Of a stretch of DNA of 5,937 bases, positions 1 through 5,937 are shown piece by piece; the first letter of the stretch is position 1; each line of letters begins with the position of its first letter. The DNA is from Cytophagaceae bacterium (lineage in GTDB: Bacteria; Bacteroidota; Bacteroidia; Cytophagales; Flexibacteraceae). The notes under the pieces were generated by a model. It was not told the DNA's origin. It did no database searches and was given only the letters and a program-made list of their open reading frames with translations. The translations under genes were made by a program, and so were the position numbers. The DNA lies in assembly GCA_947464365.1 (NCBI GenBank), contig CANHWS010000216.1, forward strand, positions 1 through 5,937, given 5' to 3'.

Positions 1-845
1 GCGCCAATGAAACACCAGTCAAAAGGATAGGGGCTTTTTTGCAATTCGTGCCCATCACTGCCTCCACTACCTTCGACCTCGATCTGGTATGGCACCTCAG
101 ATTGGACAGCCAGAGCGAAGATGCGATTAATGAAACGACGACGCGGAATGGCTTTATCCCTGATGCTGATCGCAGGACCAAGACCAAGCTTTACGCCTGT
201 CGTCACCCAAGTGATATCGGATATCAGGGCCTGTTGGACTCCTAGTTCTTCATACAGGTAGCGTGCCATCACTGATACATTGCCACCACCATGCTCTTCC
301 CAACAGCTGAAGGCCAAGACGCCATCAGTTAAGGTTTCGGCTAGTTTTAAGGCATTATAGATCCCGGCACGGTTATCTAGATAACAACAAGTAATCAGGT
401 CACCATCCTGACGGAAATTTGGTTTGAAGGTTAGGGTAGTGCCTGGGTCCAACTCGCGCTCATGGTTGACGAACAATAGCTCACCCATCCTGTCAGCAAC
501 AATCTGCCCTTCGATTTCGCCACCGCTATCTTGCCCCACTAGATCCCAACCATTTTCAATTTCTGGGCCGCCGATTGGCACCATTTGGTTGTCATACCGC
601 ACGGTGAACCCAATTGAGTCCATGTGGGCGAAAACAACGGCTCTAGGTTTTCCAAAGACCAGCATAAACCCATCCTGAAATGCAGGCCCTTCGACGATGG
701 TAGGCTGCACCTTCCAACTTGCCTGATTGTCAGCTACAAATTGTAAAAGGTAGTCCTTCATTGGGCCTTCGTCACCAGATGTAGCGCGGATGTTACATAA
801 GTTCTTGAGGAGCTCTAGGTTGACGTCGTTGGTTGGTTTGGACAT
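1..845 (-). CDS. M42-family metallo-aminopeptidase (glutamyl/deblocking aminopeptidase type), 3' end cut by window edge
   Basis: This is a cytosolic metal-dependent aminopeptidase that would trim N-terminal residues from short peptides. The visible 281 residues begin at ATG 845-843 and stay open to the left edge, so the C-terminus is missing. The M42 metal-site motifs appear in order: AHMDSIGF (His74, Asp76), YLDNRAG (Asp157, expected bridging ligand), WEEHGGGN (Glu183 catalytic base, Glu184 ligand), SDIT (Asp210), then GGSDGHELQ at 261-269. The last ligand of the family, a histidine further on, would lie outside the window. There is no signal peptide. The acidic pair sits in W-E-E-H-G-G rather than the more common Q-E-E-V-G, which suggests a divergent subgroup. 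The gene starts 81 bases after the lipoprotein stop, with no obvious promoter or Shine-Dalgarno sequence and only a small ATTGC/GCAAT dyad (887-900) in the gap, so read-through from the lipoprotein gene is plausible. The family call is firm; substrate preference is unknown. Confidence 0.88.
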   Translation of the reverse strand, partial: MSKPTNDVNLELLKNLCNIRATSGDEGPMKDYLLQFVADNQASWKVQPTIVEGPAFQDGFMLVFGKPRAVVFAHMDSIGFTVRYDNQMVPIGGPEIENGWDLVGQDSGGEIEGQIVADRMGELLFVNHERELDPGTTLTFKPNFRQDGDLITCCYLDNRAGIYNALKLAETLTDGVLAFSCWEEHGGGNVSVMARYLYEELGVQQALISDITWVTTGVKLGLGPAISIRDKAIPRRRFINRIFALAVQSEVPYQIEVEGSGGSDGHELQKSPYPFDWCFIG

Positions 846-926
846 GTAGGGGATAGGAGTAAAGCAGGGTAGTGCTTAGGTTTAGGATTGCATCGGCAAT
901 GGCACTGATACGATAGTATTGCGTCC

Positions 927-1595
927 TTAAGGTAATTTGGCCGTATTGACCGAGATCGTGACCTGACAGCGTGCCGCCTTAGGTAATGATTTAAAGCCCC
1001 ATATCATCGGGCTGGTATTCAGGGTCGAGACGAATGTTACACCTTGTGGCATGCCGCTGACTTTAGTACCAAAGTTCAAGATCAAGGAGGTATCGCCGCG
1101 GTCTAGTCCTGCTGAGATCAAATGCGTAGGGTCAGCCAGTTTGCCACTATCGATGATGCTAGTCTTGAGTGGGGCGGGGCTGACAGTGTTGAGCTTCAGG
1201 ATCATGCTGCTGTCGGTTTTGGCGCTATGATTTTGCCTGATCTGGGCGAGCCATTGATTTGCTAAGCTGTCCTTCACTGTGTGAGAGGTCATGATGGCCT
1301 TCTGGACATCGATCATGATGGAGCCTCCTGTCAAGGTAGTGCTGTCGGTGATAAACTGACCTCGACGTGTAGGTATCTGGAAAGCCGCAAGGACTTGCCC
1401 GTTGTCACTAAGTGCCACCGTCACGAAGCTGGTATTACGCTCTAATGAATAGGTGGATAGACCTGTGCTAGGGTCGTAGGCGGCGTTGTTTGTTTGCTCC
1501 CTCGGGCCTGCTGTTTCCCGACAGCCTGACAGCAGTGCCAAAAACAGCACCAATGTTGGCAGACCTAGTAGCGGGGAAATGCGACGGAGGTGCAC
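927..1595 (-). CDS. Putative outer-membrane lipoprotein with a degenerate YceI-like domain
   Basis: This encodes a lipid-anchored envelope protein of unknown function. From the GTG at 1595-1593 the product is 222 residues. A basic start (HLRR), a hydrophobic core and the lipobox LLSGC with Cys25 form a standard signal-peptidase-II leader. Upstream ATGs in the same frame (1748, 1685, 1673) and a TTG (1619) are possible, but the ATGs would place 50-75 residues before the cysteine, too long for such a leader, so I prefer GTG or TTG. The mature part contains T-Y-S-L-E-R-N-T-S-F-V near residue 48, R-R-G-Q-F near 77, and LTGGSIMIDV at 88-97. These resemble the opening strands of YceI-like beta-barrel domains, including their L-T-G-G-S-x-x-I-D-M element. 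The usual G-H-L-x-S-x-D-F-F segment that follows is not recognisable, so the YceI assignment is tentative. It may head a transcript that continues into the M42 peptidase gene. Confidence 0.7.
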   Translation of the reverse strand: MHLRRISPLLGLPTLVLFLALLSGCRETAGPREQTNNAAYDPSTGLSTYSLERNTSFVTVALSDNGQVLAAFQIPTRRGQFITDSTTLTGGSIMIDVQKAIMTSHTVKDSLANQWLAQIRQNHSAKTDSSMILKLNTVSPAPLKTSIIDSGKLADPTHLISAGLDRGDTSLILNFGTKVSGMPQGVTFVSTLNTSPMIWGFKSLPKAARCQVTISVNTAKLP

Positions 1596-1850
1596 AGATT
1601 GGTTTTTGATAGTCCTCAAATTAGTCAACAAGGCAGGATCGTAAGCAGGTATGGGTTTCGCAATCGGCGTCATGATCAGGTTCATAGCTGTGGGTCCTGG
1701 CCTGCAAATATCGGACCCTGTCAGGACTTGGTTGAAGTTTTTTGGCATCAGGACATGATATGGCTCATGTTTTGTAGGTTGGATTGTAAGTTTTGGCCTT
1801 ACTTGCTATCGCAAAACGCAACCAATCCGCCCCTTACTCTACCAGTATCT
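1596..1850. promoter_or_regulatory. Divergent intergenic region with candidate operator dyad
   Basis: This spacer separates the minus-strand lipoprotein gene from the plus-strand stress-protein gene, so promoters for both should lie here. The clearest structure is the dyad ACATGA-N6-TCATGT at 1753-1770, compatible with a dimeric regulator site. Others are GGGTCC/GGACCC (1692-1697 with 1713-1718) and CAGGAC repeated at 1722-1727 and 1749-1754. A weak match to the Bacteroidota -7 element (TAnnTTTG) is TAAGTTTTG at 1787-1795, ahead of the stress-protein start; no convincing -33 TTTG is correctly spaced. If the lipoprotein gene really begins at the ATG at 1748, only 1749-1850 is intergenic and the 1753-1770 dyad sits right at its start. 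Confidence 0.35.
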
Positions 1851-2696
1851 ATGAAAAAGATCCTCGTCCCCACAGATTTCTCAGAAGAAGCAGACAAAGC
1901 CCTAGTCTATGCCCGTGACCTGGCCCTCAAAATGGAGGCCGAAATCTACTTCTTGCACGTGATGGAGTCAGCCAATGTTATGGGCTCCGGTTTGTTCCCG
2001 GCTGAGCCTGGCGTTGACAGCGAGATGGACCTCTTCACGCTCAAGTTGATGGAAGTCCGGACCAAGGAAATGAAGAAACGTGCGCTTAGCAGCCTCTATA
2101 TCGGCATCACCACCCACATGAAGATCATCGTAGGTAGTGTGTTTGCCGAGGTCAAAAATTTTATCCTTGACAATAACATCGACCTCGTTGTGATGGGCAG
2201 CAAAGGCTCATCTGGCCTTGAGGAGATCTTCGTCGGTAGCAATGCCGAGCGTTTGGTTCGCCAAGTGCCTGCACCAGTGCTTGTCGTCAAGAACGAGGCC
2301 GAGACCTTTGGCCCAATCAATATTCTGTATCCTACAGATTGCTCAGCAGGTGCCGAGGAGTCTGTCGCGATCCTGAACCAGTTTTCAGCTGCTTTTGAAG
2401 CCGAGGTAAAAGTCCTGCACATAAACACCCCATCCAACTTCTACAGCACCAGTAGCAGCACCAAAATGCTGAAGGACTTTGTCGAAGAGCTAGGCATCAA
2501 ACGTGCCACCGTCCATAGCATCAATGACCTGAGCGAAGAAGAAGGTATCTTGTCTTTCGCTACCGAGAATCAGGTTGATCTGATCGTGATGGCGTCACGT
2601 GGCCGCACAGGAGTCAGCAGGTTGGTTACAGGCAGTGTCGCAACCGACATCGTCAACCATAGCAAACTACCAGTGCTAGTATCCAAGCTCAAATAG
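1851..2696 (+). CDS. Universal stress protein, tandem UspA domains
   Basis: This is a 281-residue cytosolic protein made of two UspA folds in tandem, a common Bacteroidota arrangement. Such proteins bind ATP or other nucleotides and are linked to stress, starvation and redox survival. Domain 1 (about 1-148) opens with MKKILVPTDFS and carries the nucleotide-binding signature G-2x-G-9x-G-S intact: Gly116, Gly119, Gly129, Ser130. Domain 2 (about 155-281) opens with NILYPTD (Asp163) and has the signature with its first glycine changed to Ala248 (A-S-R-G251, then G261-S262). It may therefore bind nucleotide differently or more weakly. I start at ATG 1851 because the UspA fold begins with this methionine; the same frame is open back to 1590, but that stretch is unlike any UspA N-terminus. 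No Shine-Dalgarno is visible. A hairpin 103 bases past the stop probably ends the transcript, leaving this as a single-gene unit divergent from the lipoprotein gene. Confidence 0.93.
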   Translation: MKKILVPTDFSEEADKALVYARDLALKMEAEIYFLHVMESANVMGSGLFPAEPGVDSEMDLFTLKLMEVRTKEMKKRALSSLYIGITTHMKIIVGSVFAEVKNFILDNNIDLVVMGSKGSSGLEEIFVGSNAERLVRQVPAPVLVVKNEAETFGPINILYPTDCSAGAEESVAILNQFSAAFEAEVKVLHINTPSNFYSTSSSTKMLKDFVEELGIKRATVHSINDLSEEEGILSFATENQVDLIVMASRGRTGVSRLVTGSVATDIVNHSKLPVLVSKLK

Positions 2697-2799
2697 GGAT
2701 CCTGCGTTCAGGCTGTTCTCTAGTCCACAGATTTGGCCTTTAGTCCTGACCAGTTTTGATTTCCATCCCCTATTTCTACCGTTGATCCAAAATTGCATG

Positions 2800-2822
2800 C
2801 AGGCCTCCATCACAGAGGCCTG
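2800..2822 (+). terminator. Hairpin terminator after the universal stress protein gene
   Basis: A perfect 8-bp stem (CAGGCCTC pairing with GAGGCCTG) encloses the 7-base loop CATCACA. It can be extended outward by one G-U pair. It is followed by TTCGCATTTAT, a T-rich but interrupted tail. The position between two plus-strand genes, 103 bases past the stress-protein stop and 80 bases before the DPP IV start, fits a terminator. The broken T-run makes it less certain than the one after DPP IV. Confidence 0.55.
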
Positions 2823-2831
2823 TTCGCATTT

Positions 2832-2863
2832 ATATTGCCCCTTGGCTAGGTGATAGGCAATAT
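2832..2863 (+). promoter_or_regulatory. Inverted repeat upstream of DPP IV, candidate operator or leader hairpin
   Basis: Two perfect 8-base arms, ATATTGCC (2832-2839) and GGCAATAT (2856-2863), are separated by 16 bases, so their centres are 24 bases apart. The element ends 39 bases before the DPP IV ATG, inside the expected promoter or 5' leader. It could bind a dimeric regulator or fold as a long-loop hairpin in the mRNA. No run of T follows, which argues against a terminator. The function is inferred only from position and symmetry. Confidence 0.3.
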
Positions 2864-2902
2864 TACAGACCTAGACTGCCTTGCTTTATCTTGACCATCA
2901 TC

Positions 2903-5116
2903 ATGAATCAAACACAACATTCGATTAAGTCATGGGCCTTGATGCTCCTGATGTTTGCTCTTTGGCCCACCTTGCTTGTCGCCCAGCAGAAGGTCGCTAT
3001 TACCAACCAAGACATTTGGGCTAGTGGCAAGTTTGCTCCCAAATCCGTCCGGGGAATGAACTGGATGGCCGACGGTAGGTACTATACCAACGAGGTGGCA
3101 GGTGATGCTCGCCAGACCCTCATCGTTAAGTTTGAGGTGCTGACTGGCAAACCTGTAGATACCCTGTTCAGCAGCCGGCAGCTAGAGGCTGGTGGCATTG
3201 GCCCGGGTGGTTTTGACGCCTACGAGTTCAATAGCTCTGAGCAATACATATTGCTGCAGACGGAGGTTGAGCCGATATACCGCCGCAGTAGCAAGGCCAA
3301 CTATTACATCTATGACCGTCAGGCTCGCATTGTTTTCCCACTTAGCAAAGGTGGACCGCAGAGCTATGCTACCTTCTCGCCAGATGGTAAGTCGATCGCC
3401 TTTGCCCGTGAGAACAATATGTTTGTAGTTGATGTCGCCACCAAACAAGAAAGCCAGATAACAACTGATGGTGCCCTCAACAAGGTCATCAATGGCAGCT
3501 GCGACTGGGTTTATGAAGAGGAGTTCGAGTTTGCACAAGCTTTTAGCTGGTCGGCCGATGGGCGCTATTTGGCCTATTACCGTTTTGATGAGCAAGCTGT
3601 GCCAACCTATAACATGCAAACATGGGGCAGCCTCTATCCGGCTGACTACCTATATAAATACCCTAAGGCGGGCGAAAAAAATTCAGAGGTCAGTATCAGG
3701 GTTTATGACCTCCTCCTGAGTACAACACGCTCAGTGGACGTTGGTACTGAGACCGATCAATATATCCCCCGCATTAAATGGACCAAGGATGCCAATACGC
3801 TCTCTATCCTGCGGATGAACCGCCTCCAGAATAAGTTGGAGTTACTCCATGCTGATGCTTCTACTGGTGCCTCTGCGGTCATTATTACCGAGACCTCGCC
3901 GCAATACGTGGAAGTCACAGATGACCTGACCTACCTAGCCGATGGCAAATCTTTTGTTTGGAGCAGCGACCGTAGTGGCTACAAACACCTCTACCTCTAT
4001 GACATCAAGGGAAAACTCCTGAACCAGATCACGACTGGGGCATGGGAAGTGGATCAGCTATTGGGGATTGACCAAAAGACTAGCCAAGCCTACTTCACCA
4101 GCACCCAAGCAGGGGCACGAGAGCGGCAACTATATGTCACCAAACTTAACGGAAAAGGCCTCAAACAACTTAGCGTAGGTTCTGGCTGGCATTCCCTCAA
4201 TTTTTCGACTGATTTCCGTTACTACCTCGATAGCTACTCCACTGCTACCACCCCAACCCGTTATAGCCTCCATAAGGGTACTGATGGTGCTGTCCTTAAG
4301 GTGCTAGAAGATAATGCCGCCCTTAAGTCCCGTCTGGAAGGTTTGGTCCTTGGTGCGTTTTCGTTCTTTACGTTCAAGACCGATCAAGGGACAGAGCTCG
4401 AAGGCTACCAAATTAAACCTGCGGACTTTGACCCAGCCAAAAAATATCCGGTCCTGATGTTTGTCTATGGCGGACCAGGAAACCAACAAGTAAAAGATGC
4501 TTGGTTTGGACAAAACTACTTTTGGTTCCAGAGCCTAGCTGCCCAAGGCTATGTGGTGGTCTGTGTGGATAACCGTGGAACTGGTGGTCGTGGGGCTGCT
4601 TTCAAAAAATGCACCTACGCCCAACTTGGCAAATTGGAGGCTGAAGACCAGATTGCAACAGGACGCTACCTAGCCAAACAAGCCTGGGTTGACCCTGCCC
4701 GGATTGGTATTTGGGGCTGGAGTTTTGGTGGCTACATGACCTCCTTATGTATGACCCTTGGGGCAGATGTTTTCAAAGCAGGCATAGCGGTTGCACCCGT
4801 TACCAACTGGCGTTTTTATGACTCCATCTACACTGAGCGTTACCTCAAAACCCCTCAGCTGAATGCCTCAGGATATGACGACAATAGCCCTGTAACCCAC
4901 GCCAGCAAACTAAAGGGCAAGTTTTTACTCGTTCATGGCACGGGTGATGATAACGTCCACTTCCAAAACGCTGTGGCAATGGAAGATGCCCTGATCACGG
5001 CCAACAAGCAGTTTAGCACCTTCTATTACCCCAACCGCAACCATGGCATTTATGGTGGAGTAACCCGCCTGCACCTCTACACCATGATGACGGACTTTTT
5101 GAAGACTAATTTGTAG
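2903..5116 (+). CDS. Dipeptidyl peptidase IV (S9B prolyl oligopeptidase family), secreted
   Basis: This serine exopeptidase removes Xaa-Pro or Xaa-Ala dipeptides from peptide N-termini, most likely in the periplasm or outer envelope, and would feed peptide uptake. The 737-residue length is normal for bacterial DPP IV. Residues 1-27 are a Sec signal with a long hydrophobic core and probable cleavage after Ala27 (LLVA|QQ). An N-terminal beta-propeller follows, with Arg127 in R-R-S-S-K matching the substrate-contacting Arg125 of human DPP4, and DWVYEEEF at 201-208 whose acidic pair (Glu206, Glu207) anchors the substrate amino terminus. The alpha/beta-hydrolase domain (about 515-735) has YGGPG with oxyanion Tyr522, nucleophile Ser607 in G-W-S-F-G-G-Y, Asp682 and Asn684 in G-T-G-D-D-N-V-H-F, and His714 in N-H-G-I. 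The triad is complete and its spacing matches the family. I chose ATG 2903 over the in-frame TTG at 2891 because it gives a normal signal peptide. The gene is flanked by hairpins on both sides, so probably monocistronic. Confidence 0.96.
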   Translation: MNQTQHSIKSWALMLLMFALWPTLLVAQQKVAITNQDIWASGKFAPKSVRGMNWMADGRYYTNEVAGDARQTLIVKFEVLTGKPVDTLFSSRQLEAGGIGPGGFDAYEFNSSEQYILLQTEVEPIYRRSSKANYYIYDRQARIVFPLSKGGPQSYATFSPDGKSIAFARENNMFVVDVATKQESQITTDGALNKVINGSCDWVYEEEFEFAQAFSWSADGRYLAYYRFDEQAVPTYNMQTWGSLYPADYLYKYPKAGEKNSEVSIRVYDLLLSTTRSVDVGTETDQYIPRIKWTKDANTLSILRMNRLQNKLELLHADASTGASAVIITETSPQYVEVTDDLTYLADGKSFVWSSDRSGYKHLYLYDIKGKLLNQITTGAWEVDQLLGIDQKTSQAYFTSTQAGARERQLYVTKLNGKGLKQLSVGSGWHSLNFSTDFRYYLDSYSTATTPTRYSLHKGTDGAVLKVLEDNAALKSRLEGLVLGAFSFFTFKTDQGTELEGYQIKPADFDPAKKYPVLMFVYGGPGNQQVKDAWFGQNYFWFQSLAAQGYVVVCVDNRGTGGRGAAFKKCTYAQLGKLEAEDQIATGRYLAKQAWVDPARIGIWGWSFGGYMTSLCMTLGADVFKAGIAVAPVTNWRFYDSIYTERYLKTPQLNASGYDDNSPVTHASKLKGKFLLVHGTGDDNVHFQNAVAMEDALITANKQFSTFYYPNRNHGIYGGVTRLHLYTMMTDFLKTNL

Positions 5117-5188
5117 GGGAAAGGAGACAAGCCTATATGCTAGATCCTTTCTTAATTACCAAGGGATAATTGACAACCATTAAATTTG

Positions 5189-5223
5189 AGGCCCTAATCA
5201 TGATTAGCTCATGGTTAGGGCCT
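5189..5223 (+). terminator. Strong hairpin terminator after DPP IV
   Basis: A 14-bp stem (AGGCCCTAATCATG against CATGGTTAGGGCCT, with a single G-U wobble) closes a 7-base loop ATTAGCT and is followed by TATTTGTT. It begins 72 bases after the DPP IV stop. The left arm and loop also contain a perfect 14-base palindrome, CTAATCATGATTAG (5194-5207), which would compete with the long stem. The length and T-rich tail make an intrinsic terminator the best reading. Confidence 0.75.
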
Positions 5224-5443
5224 TATTTGTTGGCAGGATTGACAACTAGATTGACTTTATTTGTTGCATGATTGCCTGATAATAACAACTTAGCCCTAAC
5301 TTTACAATCTCATGGGCTTAGGCGTTTTGCTACCAGCCATCACCAACGATTATGCCCCTAGTGGTGTACCACGCAACCCTGCCCACCCACGCGAACTAGA
5401 CTATACTTGGGTCAACCGAAACAGGTAACAAACCATCTCCACC

Positions 5444-5937
5444 ATGAAACTGATCTTCCGCCTTTTGTTTTTGCTACTTTCACTACCCCTCCTGAGCAAT
5501 GGCCAAATTTTGGGGCAATGGGTCAGTAGGGCAGCCCCATCTAACTTGTCCAACATCCTAAGGGTACATAGTCGTAGCCGGGATACAGTAGTAATGGGTG
5601 GTTTTAATACCACCGTCGCATGGTCACCCAACCGAGGAGCTAATTGGTTTACCGGTAAATCATCATCTTTGAACCAATCAGATACCATAACATTTGTCAA
5701 ACATGTGGCAAAGGATCAAGTTACGGCCTCTTACAATAGCAAGATTAACGCCGTTCAAACTGGATACGAGATATTGAGATCAGAAATTGGTCGAAATAGA
5801 AACGGGATAGGTGCTATCCAGAACGGTCAAGAAAACATGGAAGACGCCTATTTTTTTCCCTATACTGGTATTGGCGTGATGGTAGGGCAAAAAACAGGAG
5901 GGGTGTATCGGACAACCGATGCTGGCTACAACTGGAC
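5444..5937 (+). CDS. Secreted Asp-box (BNR-like) repeat protein, probable beta-propeller, 3' end cut by window edge
   Basis: The frame opens at ATG 5444 and is still open at the right edge, showing 164 residues. Residues 1-20 are a clear Sec signal (MKLIFR, a leucine-rich core, then S-N-G before Gln21), so the product is exported. Two segments fit the Asp-box turn S/T-x-D-x-G-x-x-W found between strands of BNR and sortilin-type propellers: S-P-N-R-G-A-N-W at 61-68 (Asn in place of Asp) and T-T-D-A-G-Y-N-W at 157-164. V-Y-R-T-T-D-A-G is typical of the photosystem-stability/YVTN/BNR-like proteins that Bacteroidota export, often with a type IX secretion tail; that tail would lie outside the window. 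Codon use drifts from its neighbours, with AGA, CGA and ATA clustered in the second half. No Shine-Dalgarno is visible. In the leader, TTG (5230-5232) and TTTATTTG (5256-5263), 23 bases apart, weakly resemble a Bacteroidota promoter. No specific function can be given. Confidence 0.8.
   Translation, partial: MKLIFRLLFLLLSLPLLSNGQILGQWVSRAAPSNLSNILRVHSRSRDTVVMGGFNTTVAWSPNRGANWFTGKSSSLNQSDTITFVKHVAKDQVTASYNSKINAVQTGYEILRSEIGRNRNGIGAIQNGQENMEDAYFFPYTGIGVMVGQKTGGVYRTTDAGYNW

Noticed and set aside
39..678. Plus-strand open frames of 68 and 84 codons
   Set aside because: Both are antisense to the M42 gene, whose motifs are all in the minus frame.
1590..1850. Plus-strand frame extending the stress-protein gene 87 codons upstream
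   Set aside because: It overlaps the minus-strand lipoprotein leader, matches no UspA N-terminus, and the UspA fold begins exactly at ATG 1851.
2887..2893. TATCTTG as a -7 promoter element for DPP IV
   Set aside because: It lacks one T of TAnnTTTG, has no correctly spaced -33 TTTG, and lies only nine bases before the ATG.
2891..2902. TTG at 2891 as the DPP IV start
   Set aside because: It adds only four residues; ATG 2903 gives a normal signal peptide and is the better codon.
3182..3619. 145-codon minus-strand open frame inside DPP IV
   Set aside because: It lies wholly antisense to a gene with complete active-site motifs, and its protein shows no recognisable domain.
5285..5326. Imperfect hairpin with arms around TTAGCCC and GGGCTTAGG
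   Set aside because: The arms contain a mismatch and the loop is long, so it is not convincing as a terminator or riboswitch.
5401..5700. 99-codon minus-strand open frame
   Set aside because: It is antisense to the signal peptide and first Asp-box of the secreted protein and shows no domain.
1..5937. Mobile element, CRISPR array, tRNA, rRNA, toxin-antitoxin or new defence system
   Set aside because: I saw no terminal repeats with a transposase, no regularly spaced repeats, no RNA-gene signatures, and no clustered unknown genes; the genes present are common housekeeping or envelope families.

Overview
The window looks like an ordinary chromosomal stretch from a Bacteroidota (Cytophaga-Flavobacterium-Bacteroides) bacterium. 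The evidence is a bacterial dipeptidyl peptidase IV (S9B) with a Sec signal, a tandem-domain universal stress protein, a lipoprotein resembling the YceI family, a secreted Asp-box protein, and start codons without visible Shine-Dalgarno sequences. No genus can be named from the sequence alone.

Layout. The left third is on the minus strand. A lipoprotein gene (927-1595, possibly starting further upstream) is followed after 81 bases by an M42-type metallo-aminopeptidase gene that runs off the left edge (1-845). The two may be co-transcribed. About 255 bases of divergent spacer (1596-1850) hold several short dyads. The rest is on the plus strand: a two-domain universal stress protein (1851-2696), a hairpin terminator (2800-2822), a second inverted repeat just upstream of the next gene (2832-2863), dipeptidyl peptidase IV (2903-5116), a strong hairpin terminator (5189-5223), a roughly 220-base leader, and the start of a secreted Asp-box (BNR-like) propeller protein that runs off the right edge (5444-5937).

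How the genes fit together. Two peptidases with complementary reach are present: a periplasmic or envelope enzyme that removes Xaa-Pro/Ala dipeptides (DPP IV) and a cytosolic metal-dependent aminopeptidase (M42). This fits a peptide-scavenging lifestyle, but the genes are in separate transcription units and nothing in the sequence shows that they work as one pathway. The hairpins after the stress protein and after DPP IV suggest that each plus-strand gene is its own unit.

I found no mobile element, CRISPR array, tRNA or rRNA, and no sign of a new multi-gene system. The points most worth checking are the degenerate YceI-like lipoprotein and its start, the dyads upstream of DPP IV and in the divergent spacer, and the partial Asp-box gene with its shifted codon use and in-frame upstream mini-ORF.
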